From Rhodanobacter soli (lineage in GTDB: Bacteria; Pseudomonadota; Gammaproteobacteria; Xanthomonadales; Rhodanobacteraceae), in assembly GCF_040548735.1 (NCBI RefSeq), contig NZ_JBEPSD010000004.1, forward strand, positions 1 to 64,000: 64,000 bases of DNA. Reading direction: 5' to 3'. The notes below the pieces were generated by a model. It had not been told where the DNA came from. It made no database searches and worked only from the letters and a program-made list of their open reading frames with translations. Below are positions 52,378 through 61,241 of the stretch, in pieces. The translations under genes were made by a program, and so were the position numbers. Position 1 is the stretch's first letter. The number at the start of each line of letters is the position of its first letter.

Positions 52378-52899
52378 ATGCGCGACGACGACGATTTCGA
52401 CACCGGTCCGGACTTCGACGAGGAGGACGACTCGGTCGAGGCGAAGGTCTGGCAGTTGCTGCTGCTGATCAACCCCGGCGACGAGGAGACCGCGCTGCAG
52501 CAGTTCGCGGACTACCGCGAGGCCGCGGCGGAGGTGGAAGACGCGGAGCCGGTCGAACTGGTCGGCCGGGTGATCGACTGGCGCTCCGGCTTCATGGTCG
52601 ACGAGCACGACCTGCGCTCGCTGGTGCAGGCGCTGGACGAGCTGAGCGCGCGCTGGAACCTGTCGATCGACTGGAACGGCGACCCGGACGACGACGACTT
52701 CTTCGACGACACCGACGCGGGCACCCTGCTCGGCATCGCCTACGACCGCCTCGCCGAATTCGGCTATACGGTGTGGTCGTGGGAAACCGCCGACGAGGCC
52801 TGCGCCGGCTGGATCACCCTGACCCGCGACAACGAACCGATGCGCGAACTGGCCACGGCGCTGCACATCAACCTGCGCCTGGGCAGCGACGTGGGCTGA
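52378..52899 (+). CDS. Acidic DUF6630-like protein
   Basis: 173 residues, very acidic (DDDDFDTGPDFDEEDDS at the start and DDDDFFDDTDAG in the middle). The centre, VGRVIDWRSGFMVDEHDLRS then VQALDELSARWNLSIDWNGD, has the DUF6630 pattern as I remember it, followed by GIAYDRLAEFGYTVWSWETA. No signal. Function unknown; calcium-binding-like acid runs are notable but unstructured. ATG 52378 or GTG 52372. Confidence 0.7.
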   Translation: MRDDDDFDTGPDFDEEDDSVEAKVWQLLLLINPGDEETALQQFADYREAAAEVEDAEPVELVGRVIDWRSGFMVDEHDLRSLVQALDELSARWNLSIDWNGDPDDDDFFDDTDAGTLLGIAYDRLAEFGYTVWSWETADEACAGWITLTRDNEPMRELATALHINLRLGSDVG

Positions 52900-52928
52900 A
52901 CGGCGAAACAGTAGGGAACGGAACAAGC

Positions 52929-53642
52929 ATGCTGCAATTGATCGGTTTCGATGGCGACGACACGCTGTGGCACAGCGAGGGTTACTACCGCGCGGCCAGC
53001 GAGGCGTTCGCCGCGATCATGGGGCGCTACGTGGACCTCGGCGACCAGCACGTGCACGACAGCATGCTGGCCACCGAACAGCGCAACCTCAAGCTGTTCG
53101 GCTACGGCGCCAAGGGCATGGCGCTGTCGATGGTGGAAACCGCGATCGCGATCAGCGACGGCCGCATCACGGCGACGGACATCCATCGCCTGGTCGAGCT
53201 GGGCAAGACCGTGCTGCAGCATCCGGTGGAACTGCTGCCCGGCATCCGCGAAGCGGTCGAGGCGGTGGCGCAGCGCTACGAGGTGGTGCTGATCACCAAG
53301 GGCGACCTGTTCCACCAGGAAAAGAAGGTGGCCGAGTCGGGGCTGGCCGACCTGTTCCGCCGCATCGAGATCGTGTCGGAGAAGAACGCCGCCACCTACC
53401 GGCGCGTGCTCGGCGAATTCGCGCTGCAGCCGGCGCAGTTCGCGATGGTCGGCAACTCGCTGCGCTCGGACATCGAGCCGGTGGTGCGCCTGGGCGGCTG
53501 GGGCGTGCACCTGCCGTACCACGTGACCTGGGCACACGAACTGGAGAACGGCCTCGGCGCCGACGAACCGCACGTGCTCACGGTGGACGCGCCGGCGGCT
53601 ATCCCGGCGGCGGTGGAACGCTTGCGCGAGCTGGCGGTTTAG
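52929..53642 (+). CDS. HAD-superfamily hydrolase (phosphatase)
   Basis: 237 residues. Motif I GFDGDDTLWHSE (nucleophile Asp and second Asp two on), motif II LITKGDLFHQ (Thr), motif III Lys in SEKNAATYRRVL and motif IV GNSLRSDIEPVV. Cap domain from ~30 to 95 is helical. Specificity cannot be predicted; similar to YfnB/phosphoglycolate-like phosphatases. Stop overlaps the next, convergent gene by 4 bases. Confidence 0.9.
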   Translation: MLQLIGFDGDDTLWHSEGYYRAASEAFAAIMGRYVDLGDQHVHDSMLATEQRNLKLFGYGAKGMALSMVETAIAISDGRITATDIHRLVELGKTVLQHPVELLPGIREAVEAVAQRYEVVLITKGDLFHQEKKVAESGLADLFRRIEIVSEKNAATYRRVLGEFALQPAQFAMVGNSLRSDIEPVVRLGGWGVHLPYHVTWAHELENGLGADEPHVLTVDAPAAIPAAVERLRELAV

Positions 53643-53893
53643 TCGTCGAAGCCGGTGTAGCCCTCGGGGAAGATCGGCGTGCCGTCCGCTTCCAGCCCCG
53701 TCATGTCGGCCAGCGCCTTCGCCGCGGCGGCCTCGGCGAGATCCTTGTCGCGGAAGCTGCGGTTCTCGCAGATCGCGTAGTACACCGGGAAGCCGTGGCG
53801 GCGCGGCGTGACCGCGAGCCAGGCGGAGTAGCGCGAACCTTCCAGGGTGGCGCCGGAGCGGGCAAGGTAGTTGTCGAACTCGCGCTCGGCCAT
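53639..53893 (-). CDS. Small hypothetical protein
   Basis: 84 residues: AEREFDNYLARSGATLEGSR, WLAVTPRRHGFPVYYAICEN, RSFRDKDLAEAAAAKALADM and a C-terminal GTPIFPEGYTGFDD. Hydrophilic and well balanced, so likely real. No family recognised; no membrane segment. Converges on the HAD gene with a 4-base overlap of stops. Confidence 0.6.
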   Translation of the reverse strand: MAEREFDNYLARSGATLEGSRYSAWLAVTPRRHGFPVYYAICENRSFRDKDLAEAAAAKALADMTGLEADGTPIFPEGYTGFDD

Positions 53894-53958
53894 GGTCGTC
53901 GGTTCCGGTCGGAAAGCGTGCAGTGTATAGCGCGCCGTGCTTGCCTCATCATGCGGCG

Positions 53959-54417
53959 ATGACCGCCGACGATCTGCCCGTGCCGCGCATCGTGCTGGAC
54001 ACCAACGTGTGCCTGGACCTGTTCCTGTTCCGCGATCCCTCGTGCGCGCGGCTGCTGGCGGCGTTGCAGGCCGGCACGGTGCAGGCGGTGACCCGCGACG
54101 ATTGCCGCGAGGAATGGCAGCGCGTGCTGCACTATCCGCAGCTGCCGATCGAGGAACCCATGCGGCCGGGGTTGCGCGCCGCGTACGACGCGCTGCTGCA
54201 GCCGCTGCCGCCCGCGGCGAGCGGCGCGCCTGACGAGGCGTGCCTGCCGCGTTGCGCCGATCCGGACGACCAGAAATTCCTGCAGCTGGCGCTGGCCGCA
54301 CGGGCCAGCTGGCTGCTCAGCAAGGACAAGGAGCTGCTCAAGCTCGATCGCCGGACGCGCCGCGCCGGGTTGTTTGCGATCCTGCTGCCGCAGGACTGGT
54401 TGCCGGCGGGATGTTGA
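53959..54417 (+). CDS. PIN-domain protein (COG1569-type)
   Basis: 152 residues. IVLDTNVCLDLFLF gives the first catalytic Asp and family start; DDCREEWQRVL gives the next acidic pair; CADPDDQKFLQLALAARASW and SKDKELLKLDRR complete the metal site. PIN_3/COG1569 proteins are putative RNases, sometimes toxins in TA pairs. I see no antitoxin upstream or downstream (flanking genes face other ways), so it may be chromosomal housekeeping. ATG 53959 chosen because upstream codons lack support. Confidence 0.85.
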   Translation: MTADDLPVPRIVLDTNVCLDLFLFRDPSCARLLAALQAGTVQAVTRDDCREEWQRVLHYPQLPIEEPMRPGLRAAYDALLQPLPPAASGAPDEACLPRCADPDDQKFLQLALAARASWLLSKDKELLKLDRRTRRAGLFAILLPQDWLPAGC

Positions 54418-54438
54418 TGGCGCAGGCAGCACTGCTCG

Positions 54439-54834
54439 TCAGCGTGATGACGCCGTTGCCCGCGGATTTCGCGCCGGCATGCAGTCCGGCGTCTCGGCGC
54501 GAGCATCGTGGCTGACGCAGAAGCGGAAGCCCATCGGCAGATCGGTGACGTCCCGACTCGTGCCGCTCGCCAGCGCGAACTCTCCGACCGGATCGGTCGC
54601 GCACGGCGCGGCCGGCGGCGCCATCGTGCAGTCGCGCGGAAACAGTTCGTAATGGCAGCTGCCGCTGACGCTGGCGATGCAGGCGAAGTGGGCGATGCCG
54701 GCGACGACGCGGGTCTGGCTGTAGAGCACCTCGGTGCCGTCGGCGAATGTGCGCGTGACGACGGTCCGGTCGCCCCAGCCATCGCTGCCGATCAGCGCGA
54801 GAAGAAAGTAAAGCGCGGCGATGAGGTAGTGCAT
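54439..54834 (-). CDS. Exported hypothetical protein
   Basis: 131 residues. Signal peptide IAALYFLLALIGSDGW, then a Cys-containing extracellular part (VAGIAHFACIASVSGSCHYEL, PRDCTMAPPAAPCATDP, GFRFCVSHDARAETPDCMPA), about six cysteines, suggesting disulfides. No family recognised. Downstream of, and possibly in one unit with, the LytTR regulator gene that ends 42 bases to the right. Confidence 0.6.
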   Translation of the reverse strand: MHYLIAALYFLLALIGSDGWGDRTVVTRTFADGTEVLYSQTRVVAGIAHFACIASVSGSCHYELFPRDCTMAPPAAPCATDPVGEFALASGTSRDVTDLPMGFRFCVSHDARAETPDCMPARNPRATASSR

Positions 54835-54876
54835 GGGTAACCTGCCTTGGTCGGTGGGGCAGCGTGGGCAGCCCGG

Positions 54877-55644
54877 CTACATGTTGCGGAACAGCGCCAT
54901 GAACGGCTGGCTGACGGTCAGCGTTTCCGGCCGCTGCCGCAGCCGCACGACGCCCCTGCCGGTGTCGTCGCGCACGATCGAGGCGATCGCCTTGATGTTG
55001 ACGATGGTGGAGCGGTGGATCTGCTTAAACACGGCCGGGTCGAGCACCTCGAGCAGTTCGCGGATCGGCGTGCGCAGCAGCGCCTCGCCGTCGCCGGTCA
55101 TCACCGTGGTGTACTTGTTGTCGGCGCGGAAGTAGGCCACGTCGTCGAGCAGGATGAGCCGGGTTTCGCGGCCGGCGCTGGCGGTGACCCAGTTCAGCGG
55201 CGGCTGCGCGCGCGGCGACAGGCTGCTGCCGAGCTGCCGGACCAGCGCGGCGAGCGTGGCGCTGTCGGCGGGTCCGGCGGCCGCGCGCGCCTGCAGGCGC
55301 TGCACGGTGGCGGCCAGCCGGTCGGCGGCGATCGGCTTGAGCAGGTAGTCGATCGCACCGCGTTCGAAGGCGTCGATGGCGTACTGGTCGTAGGCGGTGA
55401 CGAACACGACCTGGGTGGCCGGGCTGACCTCGGGCAGGGCGGCAGCCACGTCCAGGCCGGTCAGGCCGGGCATGCGGATGTCGAGGAAGGCGACGTCGGG
55501 GCGGTGTTCGGCGATCGCCTCCAGCGCGCTGGCGCCGTCCTCGCATTCGGCGACGATGCGCAGTTCCGGCCAGGCCTTGCCGAGCTGTTCCAGCAGGGCC
55601 TTGCGCAGCAGGGTTTCATCCTCGGCGACGATGGCTTCAAACAT
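54877..55644 (-). CDS. LytTR-family response regulator
   Basis: 255 residues. REC domain with acidic cluster AEDETLL, phospho-acceptor Asp55 in VAFLDIRMPGLTGLDVAAAL, Thr in VFVTAYDQYAIDAFE and Lys in YLLKPIAADRLA. The C-terminal LytTR DNA-binding domain begins about residue 150 (ETRLILLDDVAYFRADNKYT) and ends LTVSQPFMALFRNM. Partner is the kinase gene overlapping by 8 bases. LytTR regulators bind pairs of direct 9-base repeats; I did not find a candidate set to name targets. Confidence 0.93.
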   Translation of the reverse strand: MFEAIVAEDETLLRKALLEQLGKAWPELRIVAECEDGASALEAIAEHRPDVAFLDIRMPGLTGLDVAAALPEVSPATQVVFVTAYDQYAIDAFERGAIDYLLKPIAADRLAATVQRLQARAAAGPADSATLAALVRQLGSSLSPRAQPPLNWVTASAGRETRLILLDDVAYFRADNKYTTVMTGDGEALLRTPIRELLEVLDPAVFKQIHRSTIVNIKAIASIVRDDTGRGVVRLRQRPETLTVSQPFMALFRNM

Positions 55645-56956
55645 GTGGCGCGTCCTGGGCGAAGGTGGCGGGAACGCTGATCGTGGCGGCGGCCCCGCTG
55701 GGGAAATTGGCGGCGAGGGTTAGCGTGGCGGCGGCGCCGTAGACCAGGCGCAGGCGTTCGCGCACATTTTTCAGGCCGATGCCGCTGCCGTCGGCTGCGC
55801 CGCTGAAGCCCAGGCCGTCGTCGGCCACGGTCACCGCCACCTGGCGGTCGTTGCGGCGGCCGAAGATCCAGATGGTGCCGTCGCCGGGGCGCGGTTCCAG
55901 CCCGTGCTTGATGGCGTTCTCCACCAGGGTCTGCAGCATCATCGGCGGCAGCGGCGTGGGCAGCAATTCGTCGGGCACGTCGAGCTGCAGGTTCAGGCGC
56001 GAACCCATGCGGATCTTCAGGATTTCCAGGTAGGCGCGCGAGCGTTCCAGTTCCACGCCCAGGGTGGACAAGGCGCGGTCGGTGCGCGGCAGCGAGTGGC
56101 GCAGGTATTCGATGAGATGGCCGAGCATCGCATCGGCGCTGGCCGGATCGGTGCGGGTGAGGTACTGCGCGCTGGCCAGCGTGTTGTACAGGAAGTGCGG
56201 TTCGACCTGCGCCTGCAGCAGGCTGAGCCTGGCGATGGCCAGCTCCTTCTCGGTGACGGTCTGGGTGGCGGCGGTCTGCTCGCTGCGCCGGCGCTGGGAC
56301 AGCTGCAGGGCGATGGTGCGGGTGATCGCCTCGGCGTTCTGCAGGTTGATGCCGTCGTCCACCTGCAGCCAGTTGCTCCAGGGCGCGAATGCCGGCTCGC
56401 AGATCAGGACGAGCCGGCTGGTGCCGTCGCCGCGGACCACGCTGGCGAGGATGCGGTTGTGCTGGCTCACGACCCAGCTCAGCGGGTTGTAGCGGCCCAG
56501 CAGCTTGATGCCGTAGGGGTCGAGATAGCGGGTGCTGGCGCGGATCTGCAGGTGGCTGCGCACGCTGTCGATCGCGTCGACGCCGGGCAGTTCGCGGATG
56601 GCGGCATCGAGCAGGTCGAATGCCTCGTCCGCCTCGAACGGTACCTCGATCTGCCGGATCTGCCGGTTGGTCAGCGCGGCGGCGGCGCTCAGCTTGCCAT
56701 CGATCAACTGCACCCGCCCCAGGTGCGAGTACGCGCGGATGACGACGAACACGATCGTCACCAGACCCACCAGGGTGACCGCGTCGCCCAGCGGCGACCA
56801 GAACCAGTCGGCCACCGCGTACAACGCAAGAAACAGCAGGTACCAGGCGAGCACGAGCCGGGCCACGGAGAAGAGGCGCTTGATCACGGTGCGAGTCACG
56901 CTGTTCGGGAAGTGCTGCCGAGAATAGTCGGCGCGGAAGCGGAAATCCCCCGGCAT
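55637..56956 (-). CDS. LytS-type sensor histidine kinase
   Basis: 439 residues. Two N-terminal helices (RLVLAWYLLFLALYAVADWF, VTLVGLVTIVFVVIRAYS), a ~150-residue cytosolic-like sensor region (about 85-220), coiled linker, then the His_kinase domain: LQAQVEPHFLYNTLASAQYL with the phosphorylatable His, and the HATPase part LQTLVENAIKHGLEPRPGDG and GIGLKNVRERL. This membrane kinase passes phosphate to the LytTR regulator whose gene overlaps its 3' end by 8 bases. Signal sensed is unknown. Confidence 0.93.
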   Translation of the reverse strand: MPGDFRFRADYSRQHFPNSVTRTVIKRLFSVARLVLAWYLLFLALYAVADWFWSPLGDAVTLVGLVTIVFVVIRAYSHLGRVQLIDGKLSAAAALTNRQIRQIEVPFEADEAFDLLDAAIRELPGVDAIDSVRSHLQIRASTRYLDPYGIKLLGRYNPLSWVVSQHNRILASVVRGDGTSRLVLICEPAFAPWSNWLQVDDGINLQNAEAITRTIALQLSQRRRSEQTAATQTVTEKELAIARLSLLQAQVEPHFLYNTLASAQYLTRTDPASADAMLGHLIEYLRHSLPRTDRALSTLGVELERSRAYLEILKIRMGSRLNLQLDVPDELLPTPLPPMMLQTLVENAIKHGLEPRPGDGTIWIFGRRNDRQVAVTVADDGLGFSGAADGSGIGLKNVRERLRLVYGAAATLTLAANFPSGAAATISVPATFAQDAPHV

Positions 56957-57038
56957 GCGACGAAACCGGCGTCACGCCGACGAAGGCGGCCGGCGGCGGC
57001 GTAGACTGGTCCGCCCACCCGCCCAGTGGAGCACGTCC

Positions 57039-57227
57039 ATGCTCACGCCATGCATCATCGACTGCCCGTATTGCGGCGAACCGATCGAGATCCTGGTCGA
57101 CGCCTCGCTGCCCAGCCAGCAGTACATCGAGGACTGCCAGGTGTGTTGCCGCCCGATCACGCTGCGCGTGGAGGTCGACGCGGACGGCGAGCCGCAGGTG
57201 CGTGCGACCGGCGAGAACGACGCCTGA
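57039..57227 (+). CDS. CPXCG-motif cysteine-rich protein
   Basis: 62 residues: IDCPYCGEPIEILVD then QQYIEDCQVCCRPITLRVEV, two CxxC knuckles forming a rubredoxin-like zinc site. This is a known small family of unknown function. Start ATG 57039; upstream frame has only GC-rich noise. Confidence 0.85.
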   Translation: MLTPCIIDCPYCGEPIEILVDASLPSQQYIEDCQVCCRPITLRVEVDADGEPQVRATGENDA

Positions 57228-57267
57228 GCAAACACCTCCCCGACGCTCCCCACGGAGGTAAACCAGG

Positions 57268-57921
57268 TCAGGCGGCGGCCAGCTCCACCGACGTCATGAT
57301 GCCGATGCCTTGCGCCTGCAAGGTGGCGCGGGTGGCATCGTCGCTGGCCGGCGTGACCGGGCGGCTGAGATCCCACAGCACGCTGGCGCGGAAGCCGAGA
57401 TCGAGCGCGTCCTGCACGGTCCACAGCACGCACACGTCGCGCGCCAGCCCGCACACGACCACCTCGTCCACGCCGCGCTCGCGCAGCCAGCCGGCCAGGC
57501 CGGTGCTGGGGCGATGGCCGTGCGGGCCGTGGTTTTCGCGGAAGCCGCTGTAGGAATCCACACCAGGGTCGCTGCCCTTGCGGATCACCGCATCCAGCGC
57601 CGACCAGTCGATGCCCGGGTGCAGTTCGGCGCCCGGCGTGCCCTGCACGCAATGCTCCGGCCACAGTGTCTGCGGCTGGCCGTACAGGGTGATCTGTTCG
57701 AACGGCGCGCGGCCGGGATGCGAGCTGGCGAACGAGACGTGCCCGCGCGGATGCCAGTCCTGCGTGGCCACCACGTGGTGGAAGCGGCGTTGGCGCAACA
57801 GCGCGTCGATGCCCGGCACGATCGCATCGCCTTCGTGGCAGGCCAGCGTGCCGCCGGGCATGAAGTCCGGCTGCACGTCGACCAGGATCAGTGCGATGCG
57901 TGATGAGAGTGGCTGGTTCAT
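57268..57921 (-). CDS. pncA: Nicotinamidase
   Basis: 217 residues, cytosolic; converts nicotinamide to nicotinate for NAD salvage. Triad Asp15 (ILVDVQPDF), Lys115 (VIRKGSD) and Cys164 (LARDVCVLWT); metal ligands in TQDWHPRGH (Asp55, His57) and WPEHCVQGT (His90). Length matches the E. coli enzyme. Start at 57921. Confidence 0.95.
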   Translation of the reverse strand: MNQPLSSRIALILVDVQPDFMPGGTLACHEGDAIVPGIDALLRQRRFHHVVATQDWHPRGHVSFASSHPGRAPFEQITLYGQPQTLWPEHCVQGTPGAELHPGIDWSALDAVIRKGSDPGVDSYSGFRENHGPHGHRPSTGLAGWLRERGVDEVVVCGLARDVCVLWTVQDALDLGFRASVLWDLSRPVTPASDDATRATLQAQGIGIMTSVELAAA

Positions 57922-58027
57922 GGACTTGCTTGCGCGGAGGCTCCGATGAAGTCTAGCGCGCGGCGCGCCGCCCCCGACGATGCCCCATAATGCGCGATGC
58001 AGTGGCAACACGGTTCAGGGGTGCGCG

Positions 58028-58414
58028 ATGCAGTACGACCAGTCATGGATGGGTTACGGGATCGTCGGCGGGCTCCAGGCCGGCTTGATCGCCGCGGCGG
58101 CAGGGCTGCTGCTGTTTTTCGTTTTCCACTGGCTGGGCCGGCGCAACGGCTGGAGCTACGGTCCGCAGATCGGCTGGTCGTTCCTGCTGGCGACCGCGCT
58201 GACCGCCAGCGGCGACCTGTGGAACCTGTTCTATTTCAACTACGGCCAGCTGCAGTCGCTGCAGCTGCTGAAGGTGAAGCTGGCCGAGGTGCACGACCCG
58301 GACAGCATCGGCCTGCGCGCGCTGTGCGAGTTGCTGGGCGTGACCGCCGGCATCTACGTGGGCTGGGCGTTGTGCAGCGGCGATTGGCGCCGCCGCTTCG
58401 GCGGGCGCAGGTAG
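58028..58414 (+). CDS. Small membrane protein
   Basis: 128 residues with three hydrophobic segments (GLQAGLIAAAAGLLLFFVFHWL, WSFLLATALTASGDLWNLFY and LLGVTAGIYVGWALCSGDW) and a basic tail. No family recognised. Start ATG 58028 preceded by a GGGGTG that could act as ribosome-binding site. Convergent with the cardiolipin synthase gene. Confidence 0.65.
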   Translation: MQYDQSWMGYGIVGGLQAGLIAAAAGLLLFFVFHWLGRRNGWSYGPQIGWSFLLATALTASGDLWNLFYFNYGQLQSLQLLKVKLAEVHDPDSIGLRALCELLGVTAGIYVGWALCSGDWRRRFGGRR

Positions 58415-58431
58415 GGTTGTTCCGCTCCCGC

Positions 58432-59826
58432 CTAAAGTAGCGGGTCGAACAATCGTGCCACGTGCATCGCCACCCGGCGCAGGTAGGGCGCCTCGCGGTA
58501 TTCGCGTTCGTCGATGGCGCGGGCACGGCCGAAGTCCTCGGTCAACATCGCGGCCACATTGGCGGCGAAGGCGGGATCGACGGCCATGGCGGCGACTTCG
58601 AAGTTGAGCCGGAACGAGCGGCTGTCCAGGTTCAGGCTGCCGATCGCAGCGGTGTCGCGGTCGATCAGCAGCGCCTTCTGGTGCAGGAAGCCGGGCTGGT
58701 AGCGGAACACGCGGATGCCGGTGCGCACGGCGTGGTAGGCATGCAGGGTGGAGGCGAGGAACACGGTGCGGTGGTCCGGCCGCGACGGGATCAGCACGCG
58801 CACGTCCACCCCGCGCAGCACCGCCAGCTGCAGCGCCGCGCGCACCGCGTGGTCGGGCACGAAGTACGGCGTGCTCAGCCACACGCGATCGCGCGCCGCA
58901 TTGATCGCGGCGGCGAAGAACAGCGAGCCGGTTTCCTGCGGGTCGGCCGGGCCGCTGGCCACCACCAGCGCGCTGGCATCGCCGTCGCCGGGCGGCGTCG
59001 GCAGCAAGGGTGGCGGCGCGCCGGTGATCCACTGCCAGTCTTCGGCGAACAGTTGCTGCAGGTCGGCCACCGCGGGTCCGCGCAGTTCCAGCTGGGTGTC
59101 GCGCCACGGCGCCAGCGGCGGCTTCAGGCCCAGGTATTCGTCGCCCACGTTGAGCCCGCCGACGAAGGCGCGCGCGCCGTCCACCACCACGATCTTGCGG
59201 TGGTTGCGGAAGTTCAGCTGGAAGCGGTTGCGCCAGCGGTGGGTGGCGAAGCGATGGATCGCCACGCCGCCCGCGCGCAGGGTCTCGACGTAGCGCCGCG
59301 GCAGCGCATGGCTGCCGATGCCGTCGAACAGCACGCACACCTGCACGCCGGCCGCCGCGCGCTGCAGCAGCACCTGCTGCAGGCGCCGGCCCAGCGCGTC
59401 GTCGTGGATGATGAAGAACTGCACCAGCAGGCAATGCTCGGCCGCGGCCATCGCCGCCAGCATCGCGTCGAAGGCGGCCTCGCCGTCGATCAGCAGGCGC
59501 AGCCGATGGCCGCCGCGGAACGGCCGCCCCTGCAGTGCGCAGATGGCGGCGTAGCGGGCGCAGCCCGGGTCGACCGGCGGCACGGCGTCCACGGTCGCGG
59601 GCAGCGCGCGCGCGAGTGGCGCATGGCGTCCGGCGCGATAGCCGAGGAAGCGGCTGGAGCCTAGGTACAGGTACGGCAGCAAGGTCACGTACGGCAGCAA
59701 CAGCAGGCCGAGCGTCCAGCCGATCGCGCCCTGCGGCGTGCGCGTGTGCATCACCGCGTGCATCGCCGCGAACAGGCCCAGCAGGTGCAGCAGGGCGATG
59801 CAGGCGGTGAGTGCGCTGGCGTTCAT
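58432..59826 (-). CDS. cls: Cardiolipin synthase (phospholipase D family)
   Basis: 464 residues. Two N-terminal membrane helices (LTACIALLHLLGLFAAMHAV and IGWTLGLLLLPYVTLLPYLY), then two PLD catalytic HKD motifs: FRNHRKIVVVDGARAFVGG and FLHQKALLIDRDTAAIGSL. GSALD-like block SLNLDSRSF follows the second. Makes cardiolipin from phosphatidylglycerol at the inner membrane. The synthase is followed closely on the same strand by a flavoprotein gene upstream (18 bases), so the three leftward genes 61820-58432 may be one unit. Confidence 0.93.
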   Translation of the reverse strand: MNASALTACIALLHLLGLFAAMHAVMHTRTPQGAIGWTLGLLLLPYVTLLPYLYLGSSRFLGYRAGRHAPLARALPATVDAVPPVDPGCARYAAICALQGRPFRGGHRLRLLIDGEAAFDAMLAAMAAAEHCLLVQFFIIHDDALGRRLQQVLLQRAAAGVQVCVLFDGIGSHALPRRYVETLRAGGVAIHRFATHRWRNRFQLNFRNHRKIVVVDGARAFVGGLNVGDEYLGLKPPLAPWRDTQLELRGPAVADLQQLFAEDWQWITGAPPPLLPTPPGDGDASALVVASGPADPQETGSLFFAAAINAARDRVWLSTPYFVPDHAVRAALQLAVLRGVDVRVLIPSRPDHRTVFLASTLHAYHAVRTGIRVFRYQPGFLHQKALLIDRDTAAIGSLNLDSRSFRLNFEVAAMAVDPAFAANVAAMLTEDFGRARAIDEREYREAPYLRRVAMHVARLFDPLL

Positions 59827-59844
59827 CGCGGGTGCGGCGGGCTC

Positions 59845-61212
59845 TCAGTCGCTCAACAGCTGGTCGGCCAGGTGGCGCGCCTGCTGGCGTATTTCCGGCA
59901 TCGCGGTGGATTCCCACAGCGTGCCGCGCAGCAGGCTGCCGATGGCGAACAGGTTCGGCCAGTACTGCTCCCCGTGCCGCAGGTGGCCGTCGCTGTCGGC
60001 CTGCACGCCGAGGCCGAGCGGATCGGGGGCGATGTGCGCATTGGTGAGCAGCTGGCTGACCAGGCGGTGGTTGCTGCGGCGCAGGTCGGTATCCAGGCCG
60101 ACGGTCTGGATCACCAGGTCGGCGTCCAGCACGTGGGTCGCGCCGGCATGGCCCACGGTCAGTTGCAGCGCGGCGCCGGCGACGTCCACCGCATGCACGC
60201 GTCCGCGCTGGCGTTGCAGCCGGCCGTCGCGTTCCAGCGCGGTGATCGCTTCATGTACCTGTGGCGGCATGCGATGGCGCACGCGTTCCCACGCCCAGCG
60301 TGCGTGGCGCATGAAGCGCGCGCGCTGTTCCGGCGACAGTTCGGCCCACAGGCCGGGCAGGTGCGGGCGCAGGCTATCGACGACGGCGCGCCATTCGGTG
60401 CCTTCCTGCGCGATCGCTTCGCGCAGCAGGCGCATCCAGCGGCGAATCTCCGGCGCGTCGTGCATCGCCTCGACCAGTGCGGCACCGTCGTCGGCGGGCG
60501 CGGCGGCGGCGTGCAGGTGCGCCTCGGGAAAGCGGCCGTGGCGGGAGATCGCGACGAATTCGGCCTGCGGCCATTGCGCGGACAATTCCAGCAGCACGTC
60601 GACCGCGGTCAGCCCCAGCCCGATCAGCACCACCTTGCGCGGCGGCGGTTGCAGTGCGCCGGTATTGGCCAGCAGGCGCCATGGATCGACCACGTAACGG
60701 CCGCTGGCGAGGGCGGCGGCGCTGACCCCGGCCAGCGGCTGCGGCGGCAACGCGCCCAGCGCCAGCACGGCGGCGTCGGCCGGATGGCTTTCCTCGCCAT
60801 GGATCACGGTGACGCCATCGCGCTCGGGCACCAGTGCGTCGACCGCGAACGGGAGGATGTTGACGTGGTGCCCGTGCGCCTTGCCCTGCCGCAGCGCGCG
60901 CGCCACTTCCGCTTCGAGGTAGTCGCCGTAGCGGCGGCGCGGCAGGAAGTCGGTGCCGGCGATGGCGGGGTCGTCGCGCTGCACGAAATCCAGGAAGCCG
61001 CGCGGCTTGCCGGCGAACATGCTCATCGAGGCCGCCCGCACGTTCAGCAGGTGGCGCTCCGAGGTGGTGCCATAGGCGACCCCGCGTGCCGGCGTGTCGC
61101 CGCCGGTGAACCAGTCCAGCTGCAGCGGCTGCGGCGACGCGCGGTCCAGCAGCTCGCTGAGCAACGTGGCGGCCGCGGCACCGCCGCCGATGATGGCGAC
61201 CCGTCGAAACAT
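59845..61212 (-). CDS. FAD/NAD(P)-binding protein (PF13454-type)
   Basis: 455 residues. N-terminal dinucleotide site VAIIGGGAAAATLLSELL, second site KVVLIGLGLTAVDVLLELS, and GVAYGTTSERHLLNVRAASM, the feature of the PF13454 FAD-NAD(P)-binding family. IAIGSLLRGTLWESTAMPEIR-like text (FAIGSLLRGTLWESTAMPEI) near the end completes FAD binding. These proteins are often annotated as pyridine nucleotide oxidoreductases or hydroxyacylglutathione-linked. 29 bases downstream of the cysteine dioxygenase-like gene, so both probably deal with sulfur metabolites. Confidence 0.88.
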   Translation of the reverse strand: MFRRVAIIGGGAAAATLLSELLDRASPQPLQLDWFTGGDTPARGVAYGTTSERHLLNVRAASMSMFAGKPRGFLDFVQRDDPAIAGTDFLPRRRYGDYLEAEVARALRQGKAHGHHVNILPFAVDALVPERDGVTVIHGEESHPADAAVLALGALPPQPLAGVSAAALASGRYVVDPWRLLANTGALQPPPRKVVLIGLGLTAVDVLLELSAQWPQAEFVAISRHGRFPEAHLHAAAAPADDGAALVEAMHDAPEIRRWMRLLREAIAQEGTEWRAVVDSLRPHLPGLWAELSPEQRARFMRHARWAWERVRHRMPPQVHEAITALERDGRLQRQRGRVHAVDVAGAALQLTVGHAGATHVLDADLVIQTVGLDTDLRRSNHRLVSQLLTNAHIAPDPLGLGVQADSDGHLRHGEQYWPNLFAIGSLLRGTLWESTAMPEIRQQARHLADQLLSD

Positions 61213-61241
61213 GAAATTCCCTGTGTGTGGTGTCGGGCAGG

